Shown one piece after another: positions 33,545 through 41,612 of a stretch of DNA of 64,000 bases; the stretch's first letter is position 1; every line of letters starts with the position of its first letter. The notes under the pieces were generated by a model. That model did not search any database, had not been told where the DNA came from, and saw only the letters and a program-made list of their open reading frames with translations. The DNA is from Zingiber officinale (Eukaryota > Streptophyta > Magnoliopsida > Zingiberales > Zingiberaceae): contig NC_056000.1 of NCBI RefSeq assembly GCF_018446385.1, positions 80,362,688-80,426,687 on the forward strand, read 5' to 3'. Made by a program: the position numbers and the translations under genes.

Positions 33545-33830
33545 ACGTGGACCGATCAGGCTGAAGCCTGATCGGTCTGGGCCTTGCCTGATCGGTCCCC
33601 AGACCGATCAGAAGGCTTCACAGAGAGTTGCCCAACTCTCTGTGTGGAATCTGATCGGTCTCCGGACCGATCCCACCTGTCCCTGATCGGTCCCGGGGAC
33701 CGATCAGGCTCCATGCTGATCGGTCCCCAGACCGATCAGTAAGCCCACAGCCTTCTGTTTGTTATCTGATTGGTCACCAGACCGATCAGATACACAAACG
33801 TATCGCTGGATCGGTCTGCAGACCGATCCA
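33545..33830. repeat. Palindrome array in LTR B1 (GATCGGTC word)
   Basis: At least six inverted repeats in series: CCGATCAGGCT/AGCCTGATCGG, CTGATCGGTC/GACCGATCAG twice, GATCGGTCTCCGGACCGATC, CTGATTGGTC/GACCGATCAG, TGGATCGGTCTGCAGACCGA-type. Arms within a unit match even when outer bases change (CTGATC/GATCAG versus TGGATC/GATCCA). Confidence 0.88.
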
Positions 33831-33909
33831 GAGCTTGGTTTTTGCCCAAACCAAGTCCCAAGTCTCCCAAACCAACATCCGGTCAACCTTGACCTGTTGG
33901 TACATCATG

Positions 33910-34033
33910 CTTAGCATCCGGTCACTCCCTTGACCTGCTAAGACTCCTCACCAAGTGTCCGGTCAATCCCTTTGACCCACTTGGACTTTTCTCTTCGTGT
34001 CAAGTATCCGGTCACTCCCTTGACCTACTTGAC
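33910..34033. repeat. Three nested hairpins in LTR B1
   Basis: 33910-33942, 33951-33984 and 33999-34033 each have an outer stem and an inner stem. The inner stem is conserved (GGTCA/TGACC). The outer stems differ but always pair: CTTAGCA/TGCTAAG, CCAAGTG/CACTTGG, GTCAAGTA/TACTTGAC. Confidence 0.85.
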
Positions 34034-34083
34034 CTTCTCAACACCAGATGTCCGATCATCCTTGATCCATCTGGATTTTCCCT

Positions 34084-34475
34084 TGCCTGGCTTCACTCAC
34101 CCGGACTTTCACCTAGCTTCACTCACTAGGGTTTTCACACCACCTAACATCCTAGTTAGGACTTTCTCACTGCCTGGCTTCACTCACCAGAACTTTCCAA
34201 CTGCCTAACATCCCAGTTAGGACTTTCCCACTGCCTGGCTTCACTCACCAGGACTTTCCACACTGCCTAACATCCCAGTTAGGACTTTCTCACTGCCTGG
34301 CTTCACTCACCAGGACTTTCCAATTGCCTAACATCCCAGTTAGGACTTTCCCACTGCCAAGTCTCCATACTTGGATTTTCCGCGTGCCAAGCTACCTGCT
34401 TGGACTTTTCCCCGTGCCAAGTCTCCGTACTTGGACTTTTCCAGTGCCAAGTCTCCATACTTGGACTTTTCGCGA
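34084..34475. repeat. Mini-hairpin tandem array in LTR B1 (about 13 units)
   Basis: Modules of ~30 bp, each arm-loop-arm-ACTTTC(C/T)-spacer. Arm types in order include CCTGG/CCAGG (loop CTTCACTCA), CTAG/CTAG, CCTAAC/GTTAGG (loop ATCCCA) alternating several times, then CCAAG/CTTGG (loops TCTCCATA and CTACCTG). Pairing is kept while arm sequence changes. Confidence 0.88.
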
Positions 34476-34723
34476 ATCAGGTCAACCAGGTCAACCTTGA
34501 CCTAAGGTTGCACCTACAATCTCCCAAACACCTATTCTTGTCAAACATCAAGAATACAACTCTCTTCTCGTCAAACATCGACATGCAACTCAACTAGGTC
34601 AACCTTAACCTAAGGTTGCACCGACAATCTTCCCAAGTCAAACATCAAAATACAACTCGAGTCAAGTCACCTCGAGTCGGGTCAACCAGGTCAACCTTGA
34701 CCTAAGGTTGCACCAACAATAAC

Positions 34724-35797
34724 TATATGTTTTGATGAACCTAAAACTCAACAAGATGCACTAAATCAACATCTTGAGTTTTGTTCACCATCCTAACATC
34801 TCACTTATATCTAATGTGTACTAAAACACATACAAGTCACCTTATGGTTCTTTCTGAGATGTATATTTGATTTTGCCCTAAACTAAGGGATCATGCATAA
34901 CTATCTAGGCATTATGGAACTTGTGATCATCCACCTAGGATGTTACTTGGTGTCATCCCACTTATTGAGATATTTACCATTTATAATAAATGTATTTTGT
35001 CCTTAATTACAATGAATTAAACATGATGCATGATATGTTATGACATACATCAAAAAAATAATTTTCAAAAGAAAATTTCCTATAACTACATGATGTATGT
35101 ATGACATGACATGTTATTTTTTTATGTTTTTCATAATAATCATGAATGCAAAAAATAAATATGATGTCATGACATATGATGGGCAAACAAAGCATGGCAA
35201 ATTAGCATACATAAAATACCTAGATTACCTATGTAAGTGTCCTTAAACCTTAGCTAATCTTAAAATAAATCCTAGATTGCCCAATTTCATCAAGAAGGTG
35301 TCAACCCCCAAATTGGCATTTTTTTACTCTCTTGATTTATTTATGTCAATTAAAATTAAGCACATTCCTCAAATTTTGGCATGTTTATCCTTCCAAAGGA
35401 GTAATCACCTTATATTTTAAGCTCAGATTTACCCTTTACTCTCTAAGAACATACCAAAATCTCAACTTGGTAGTTCATATGATTCTCCAAATTATGTCAA
35501 TTTAATTCAAACATAATTTCTTAAGATTTGGCACATGTTACTCTTTCCAAGAGTGACAATTTGGATTAAGGTTTACATTTCCCTTAATTCCATAAGAAAA
35601 TGTCGAATTCTAAATTTGGCATTACTTTTGCATCTCTCAAGTGTGACATGTTACTTTTGCATCTTTCAAAGAGTAACACTAATAATCCTTCTCATTTTCA
35701 AAGGTTAGTAAAACCTTGAAAATGCTCTCCAAGCGCCAACTTCATCAAGGTTGGGTTGACTACCCTTCCAATTAGAGTTGACACTCTCTAAGCCCAT
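34724..35797 (-). other. 3' internal noncoding region of element C, proximal part
   Basis: AT-rich, no credible ORF; continues the noncoding region interrupted by element B. The part from 35568 to the gag stop is closely matched by 22169-22436 in element A. Confidence 0.6.
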
Positions 35798-37561
35798 CTA
35801 GGGTGTAGATAATATGCTTCTAGGAACCCAAAACCTATTGGTACTCCTTGGATGCTCTAGGTACTCACTAGGGATGACTTCCCTAGATACCTTCCTAAGG
35901 ACCTTTCTAGGCTTCTTAGAAACTTTGGTCACTTCTACTAGGTCACTCCTAGGGATAACTTCCCTTGTAACCTTCTTTGTGACTTTATTTGGCCTTTTTG
36001 GAGCATTAGTCACCCTTACTAGATCAACTTTAGGGATGACCTCCCTTGTGACCTTCTTTGTGACTTTGTTAGACTTCTTAGAAGCCTCAGTTACATTGGT
36101 CTTGTCAAAAGAACCTTTATGGATTCCTTCCCTAGTATCCTTGACTTGACCTTTACACCTAGGGTTGGTCACATAGCTATATGGAACCCTATGAAAAGAA
36201 GTCACATCCTTCTTGACTTTAGGTTTGTATCCCAAACCTCTATAGCCATTGGATGGCTCTTGTCTAACTTTTCCTAGGTTATGCTCATTTTGAACCCTGA
36301 GCATGTTTTCCATTCTTGCTAAGGTCCTTTCTAAATTATCAAGTCTTGTCCTCAAGACTTGGTTTTCACTCCATAAATCCTTAGATTTTGGTTTTTCATT
36401 GAATTCTTGAGCATTTCTATTCTTAGGCATATATCTAAAGTCCTTGGTGTTATTGCCTAAGTTGTTATTTACCTTCCTAATCTTAGGTGTGGTAAATCTA
36501 GCATGAGGAAGAATATATTTATCCTTAGTGCCATCATGCTTCCTACTCTCATGATAATTCACATTAAAATGATAAGAATTATTTTTAGCATGTTTTTTAT
36601 CATGTGTCAAAGGAATGGATTCATTAAATGATACCTTAGTTTTTACCTTGGAAGCTCCCCCTAGACTTGTGCTTCCTCCTTTGACTTTGATTGTTTTCTT
36701 CTCCTTTGGACATTGGCTTCGATAATGTCCATTTTGGTTGCACAAGAAACACACAATGTGTTTCTTGCTCTTCTTTATTGTGGGAATTGTCTCCTTGAGC
36801 TTCTCCTTGCCCTTGGGTACTAATTGGCTCTTCTTCTTGGCTAACTTGGGGCACTTGCTCTTGTAGTGCCCATGCTCCCTACACTCAAAGCAAATGATAT
36901 GGTTTTTTTTATTTACAATTGAAGTTTCTATACCTTTGCTTGTATGGATGATACTTGATTCTCCATTTGATTTATCTTGCATTGTGGAAGTTGCATCATC
37001 TTTTTCTTCTTCTCCTCTTGAGGATGTGGGTGCTTCCACCTCTTCAACCCTTGAGCATGTGGATACTTCCACCTCTTCCTCTCTTGAAGATATGGATGAT
37101 CTCTCCTCATCTTCCTTCTCCTCCTCTTTCTTTTCCTCATCGAATGTTGCCCTTGTGTCAACATTGGATTGGTCCTTCTCTTCTTGGACCAATGAGTCCT
37201 TCTCCTTAGGCTCATCCACTCCTTGAAATTGAGTGGGGTTCTCATGATAGGCAATGATCTTTTTCCAAAAATCACTTGCACTTGTGCATTCACCTACACT
37301 CAAAATTATGATAGGCAATGATCTTTTTCCAAAGATCCTTATCCGCCTCTGCTTGTTCCCTTTTTTCCTCGGTCCAATGTCGAGGTCGGAGGCGCTTACC
37401 CTTCTTGTCCGTTGGAGCTTCAAATGGGTCCTCCAAAATAACCCATTGGTTCCAATCCATTTGGAACCATGTCTCCAACTGAGTTCTCCAAAAATTGAAG
37501 TCCTCTTTGTCATACGGTGGTGGAATTCGGATGTCCCATCCGAGGGTCCTTCGGACTCCAT
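35798..37561 (-). pseudogene. Gag gene of element C (one shared frame break)
   Basis: The first ~90 codons in the proper frame (FWRTQLETWFQMDWNQWV, then PTDKKGKRLRPRHW; 37478-37290 and upstream) are out of frame with the rest. The downstream frame is open from 37561 to the stop, so the apparent 587-aa ORF has a false N-terminus. It holds SASDFWKKIIAYHENPTQF, an acidic Glu/Ser stretch, knuckles CFECREHGHYKSKC and CFLCNQNGHYRSQC (both complete, unlike copy A), ENQVLRTRLDNLERTLARME (coiled-coil-like) and the terminal RFWVPRSILSTP. The break coincides with a duplicated 30-bp segment and also occurs in copy A. Confidence 0.75.
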
Positions 37562-37616
37562 CTTCTTCCTCTAGCTTCTTGCTCTCTTGGCGGTTAGTCC
37601 GTAAAAGAGCGACCTC

Positions 37617-37628
37617 GCTCTGATACCA
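37617..37628 (-). other. Primer-binding site of element C
   Basis: Minus-strand TGGTATCAGAGC, two bases from the LTR end at 37631; same initiator-Met-type site as element B. Confidence 0.85.
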
Positions 37629-38204
37629 ATTGTTGGGATCGATGTGACCGCTAGAGGGGGGTGATTAGTGTTTCGTCGCGTACTTGTGTTTGCTTCGTCT
37701 TGATATGCAACGGAAAATAAAATACAAACACTCACAATGCTAATACCTAGAATTTACTTGGTATCCACCTCAAAAAGAGGTGACTAATCCAAGGATCCAC
37801 ACACGATGCTATCCTCCATTATGAACAACTCCTTCTCTGTCGCAGCCGGAGGCGGAGAAGCCTCGTACAAATCCACATACAACAACACAACTCACACAAG
37901 ATGAAAATACAAGATATAGATGAAATACACCCTTCTTCTTGCTTACTTGTTGCTTGTTGTTGCTTCTTGAATCTTGAGAGAACACTCTCAAGAGCATTCA
38001 AGAACTGGTGGTGAAAGTCGGAGAAGCTCGTTGAAGATCGCCGAAAAATCGCAGGAAGAAGATCCTTAAAATCTGGCAAAGAAAATGTTCCGCTCGGGCT
38101 TTAAACAGTGCTCCCAATCGATTGAATTCATCCCCAATCAATTACCACGTCAGCACCGCTCCATTGCAGTCGTCCATCACCTGCATCCTATGCAACGGTC
38201 ACTT

Positions 38205-38490
38205 CCCAATCGATCGACTGATCAATTGGGACTTCCTGAATTGATCGCCCAACCGATTCAGAACATTTCTGTGCTCTCGCATCCGCGCGAGAGCTTCTGC
38301 TGCCCAATTGATTAACCAATCGATTAGCAGCTCCCAATCGATCGCCCGATCGATTGGGAAAGTCTCTGTGCTCGTGATTTCATATCCCAATCGATCAGTC
38401 GATCGATTGGGCCTTCCCACAATCGCAGCACAGTCCAAATCGATCGACCAATCGATTTGGACCCTGTTCAATCGATCGCCCGATCGATTA
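38205..38490. repeat. Palindrome array in LTR C (AATCGATCG word)
   Basis: Series of inverted repeats: CCCAATCGATCG/CGATCGATTGGG (perfect 12-bp arms), CCCAATCGATC/GATCGATTGGG, CCAAATCGAT/ATCGATTTGG, CTCTCGC/GCGAGAG, and a GTTCAAT-type unit with one mismatch. Confidence 0.87.
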
Positions 38491-38714
38491 AACACTCTGA
38501 ACTTGACTCAAACTCAAGTCCAAAGTCCCAAACCCAACTTCCAGTCAACCGTGACCTGTTGGGTCTCCATGCCTAGCATTTGGTCACACCCGACCAACCT
38601 CGAACTAGCCTTCTAGCCTCCTCCATCAGCCTTGCGTCCCTCGGATATCTCCCCATCATTCACGCCTTGCCTTCAGGAGTTTCCTACAGCCTCATCCTAG
38701 TTGTCGGGTCTTCC

Positions 38715-39115
38715 TTACCAAGTCATACCAGGACTTACCGTGCCAAGACCACATGCTTGGACTTTCCAATTGTCTGGCTCCTCACCAGGACTTTCTCCTT
38801 TGCCAAGATCACACTTGGACTTCCAACTGCTTGGCTCCTCACCAGGACTTTCTCTTTTGCCAAGATCACACTTGGACTTCCAACTGCTTGGCTTCTCACC
38901 AGGACTTTCTCCTGCCTAGCTCCTCAATAGGACTTTCCCGTTGCCTGACTCCTCACCAGGACTTTCTCCTTTGCCAATATCACACTTGGACTTTTCAACT
39001 GCCTGGCTCCTCACCAGGACTTTCTTCTGCCCAGCTCCTCACTAGGACAATCCCGTTGTCTGGCTCCTCACCAGGACTTTCTCAAATGTCTAACATCCAG
39101 TTAGGACTTTCCCAG
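38715..39115. repeat. Mini-hairpin array in LTR C
   Basis: Modules with arms CTGG/CCAG (loop CTCCTCA), CCAAG/CTTGG (loop ATCACA), CCTAG/CTAGG and CTAAC/GTTAG separated by GACTTTCTCC-type spacers. The overlapping ORFs (38580-39295) are by-products. Confidence 0.85.
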
Positions 39116-39316
39116 TCAAGTCTCCTGTCAACCTTGACCTACTTGACTTGTATTCTCATCAACCTGATCAACCCTTTGACCATCTCCATAACCGGACGAT
39201 TGCTCCAGCAATCTCCTTATATTGTCAAACATCAAAACTCAAATCCTGACTCAAGCTTGACTCAAATCAAGCTTAGTCAAACTGGTCAACCTTGACCTAG
39301 GGAAATTGCCCCAACA

Positions 39317-39994
39317 AATGTGTCCTCACAGTCACTCCCCTCCAATGACTTACCTTAACTTACCTGCCAGACGTCCGGTCAGCCCTTCGACCCGTCTAGA
39401 CTTCGTGTCAGCTACCTGGCCAGCCCGTCGACCTAGCTGAGCTTCCCTGCAACACTGAGTTAGCACGGTATTAATAGAATTCAAGTATAACCTAGGGTTA
39501 CCTAACTTCACTCACTAGGATTTCCATTGTCTGGCTTCATTCACCAGGACTTCCTCCACCTAGCTTCACTCACTAGGGTTTGGCTTCACTCACCAAGACT
39601 TCCTCCACCTAGCTTCACTCACTAGGGTCTGACTTCACTCACCGGGACTTCCTCCACCTAGCTTCACTTACTAGGGTCCGACTTCACTCACCGGGACTTC
39701 CACCACCTAGCTTCACTCACTAGGGCTCGACTTCACTCATCGGGATTTCCGCCACCTAGCTTCACTCACTAGGGCCCGACTTCACTCACCGGGTCTTCCA
39801 CCACCTAGCTTCACTCACTAGGGCCCGGCTTCACTCACCGGGACTTCCACTTTGCCTAACCTTTAGTTAGGACTTACCTTTGCTAGTCATCTAGTCCTGA
39901 CTAGATTTCTCTCTCCCAAGCATCAGGTCTTGTTTGGATTAACCCTTGGTTATATTGTCAAACATCGAAACCCTAGAGGTCGATTACACCAACA
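39317..39994 (-). mobile_element. LTR fragment D of a related element, with ~50-bp hairpin repeats
   Basis: On the minus strand this starts TGTTGGTGTAATCGACC at 39994 and is cut off by element C at 39317. It has the same style of content (GGTCA/TGACC pairs, mini-hairpins). 39500-39860 is a tandem of about seven ~50-bp units, each with CCTAG-CTTCACTCA-CTAGG followed by CCCGG-CTTCACTCA-CCGGG or a variant. Confidence 0.6.
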
Positions 39995-40700
39995 CAATGT
40001 AGTAGCAGTGAGAACAAAAGCACACATACCTCCACCCCGGCCCCCCCCCCTCTTTATATAGTGCTCCAGTAGGCGACGTGCACGTTCCTCAAGGCACGAG
40101 CACATTTTCCCAACTGTCCTATAAAAAGATATGTCAGAAAAGTGTCTCTGACACCATGCTTTAATAGGGCATGTAAATCCTTAATATGACAATAGAAGCT
40201 TCCATCGTACGATTTGCTTATTTACCATGTCATATTTTTCAACGGTATTATCTCCCAGAGGGATATTAAGAGATATGGGAAGGACTCCACTATTTGGCCT
40301 AGTGGGATAGTTGTTCGGTCAGGACTCCCTGCCTGGTCGATCTCAGTTGTTCTTCTTCATAATATTTTGGTTCAGTAAACTGTTTCTTGCTTGACCAGAC
40401 AGGCATTCCAGTCGCCTTAGTGTTTCTTTGGTCAGTAATGAGCATCTGATGTTCTTTTTGTAGTGACCCCGGTCGGACAAGCGATTTACTCCGATAAGCC
40501 TCCTAGTTGATCGGACCCTTCAGGCTCGATAGGCAGTTGGTGTCGACTTCCACTCGGCCCACGTTTGGTGAACTCATTGGTTCTTTAGTATTGATCATCC
40601 TGACTTTGACCTCTACGTCGACTGTTATCTCCGCTCTTGACCCATACTTGATGGACTCCTTTATCGTTACATCAGTCGCCATCTTTTTTGCAGAACAAAG
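39995..40700 (-). mobile_element. Ty3/gypsy-type LTR remnant, second copy
   Basis: Clearly related to 9955-13250: a minus-strand TATATAAAGA box at 40052-40060, then the same CACGTTCCTCAAGGCACG and CAATAGAAGCTTCCATCGTA blocks. Diverged and not flanked by a recognisable duplication. A run of about ten C lies beside the TATA region. Confidence 0.55.
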
Positions 40701-41612
40701 AAAAAAAATTAGAAAATTCTAACTGTGGATTTTTGTTTTTTTTGTTCGGGCCCTGCCCACACTCGGCCCGCGTTGGCTCTGCCCTTGGTTTGACTAGTCT
40801 AAATTTTTCTTAAATTTGAACCTCCTAAATTGGCTGACTAATATTTTAGGGTTTAGGATATTACTTGCGGGAAAAATAAGTGAAAAAGGTTTCGGTTATT
40901 AATGGTGAAGTGGTTGCTCGAGCCTTGATGGTACCCTACAACAAACAGTGGAAAGGTTGAGCTTGATGGTTACTCATCATCTACCGGAGAATGGACCAGC
41001 TTAACATGGAAGAACACTTTCCTTTTTTGGACCACTGCTGCTGGGAGTGAAAGCTCATTCTGATCCGATCCATCTTCCCTATGATTCCCAACTGAACTGG
41101 TTGCATGGGCTGTGCCCGAATAACTATTTCTTTGTCGAAGCAGGACATTTGAAGAAGTCTGTAACCAACCAACTTGGTTGTGTTTCATGATGGATCAATC
41201 GACTATTAACAAAAAACATGAAGCAAATAACATTCACAACATTTGCTTATCAAGTGTGTTGAAAAACACTAAATTTTAGGTTTTATATAAAACTACATCA
41301 TCATCATCATACATAGTTCCTCCACTGCCTCGGCTTTCAATTGTTACAATCTTGCACTATAAGAAGACAAAAATTTACGAACGAATTATGTGCTCCGGCC
41401 TAATGGCCGTTACTCATGAGTTAAAAGTTGATGGTGCACTTGTGGAACAAATGTTTGGGGTTATATACATAGGCCTCTCTCTTTTATTCTGGAATCACAG
41501 AGAAGTTAGGGTTCAATTTTCATCTGATTTGCTTGCATTTGGTCTGCATTGCAAAGTTTGACATAAACCTCTGCGTTAAGAGTATGACTTAATCCTTAGT
41601 TATCTGATACAG
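40701..41612. other. Region 3' of the bHLH gene
   Basis: Would include the bHLH 3' UTR nearest 41612. It holds a minus-strand 72-codon ORF (41188-40970; polar, with KRKVFFHVKLVHSPVDDE at its end) that I do not recognise. It could be an exon fragment or chance. Confidence 0.3.

Larger units (their letters stand above)
27764..34718 (-). mobile_element. Element B: complete gag-only LTR retrotransposon, 6955 bp
   Basis: Both ends are defined: TGTTAGGATC at 27764 and ...CACCAACA at 34718, flanked by the direct repeat ATAAC (27759-27763 and 34719-34723). Minus orientation: 5' LTR 32931-34718, PBS TGGTATCAGAGC (32928-32917, two bases from the LTR), gag ORF 31392-32870, noncoding 29524-31391, PPT 29537-29524, 3' LTR 27764-29523. 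The only protein is Gag, so this fits the TR-GAG/LARD class moved by enzymes in trans. It sits inside element C. Confidence 0.92.
32931..34718 (-). mobile_element. LTR B1 (5' LTR of element B)
   Basis: 1788 bp, TGTTGG...AACA-type ends. On the minus strand U3 (34718 to about 33500) consists largely of hairpin arrays. A TATA box (TATAAAG, 33494-33488) follows, then R/U5 down to 32931. The 5' LTR is the better-preserved copy. Confidence 0.9.
24271..39316 (-). mobile_element. Element C: gag-only LTR retrotransposon (TR-GAG/LARD-like), interrupted by B
   Basis: Minus orientation: 5' LTR 37631-39316, PBS TGGTATCAGAGC (37628-37617), gag 35798-37561, noncoding 3' internal region 34724-35797 continued at 25927-27758, PPT 25940-25927, 3' LTR 24271-25926. 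Element B (27764-34718) plus its 5-bp duplication is inserted in the noncoding part; without it C is about 8.1 kb. No protease, RT or integrase is visible, so it would need enzymes from another element. The base after the right LTR starts AATGT; no matching left duplication exists, because the left LTR runs on into element A. Confidence 0.85.
37631..39316 (-). mobile_element. LTR C (5' LTR of element C)
   Basis: 1686 bp from TGTTGGGATC (37631) to GCCCCAACA (39316). It contains the palindrome array at 38205-38490 and the mini-hairpin array at about 38715-39115. A TTTAAA box near 38099 on the minus strand may serve as the promoter. Homologous along its length to LTR A. Confidence 0.88.

Noticed and set aside
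34084-34475. CRISPR-like array (regular ~30-bp modules)
   Set aside because: Units have no constant repeat with unique spacers. The variable parts are the paired arms, and the context is a plant LTR.
36636-37293. Alternative-frame ORFs over gag C (and 23567-23914 in A)
   Set aside because: Frame shadows of the Glu/Lys-rich gag linker and knuckle region.
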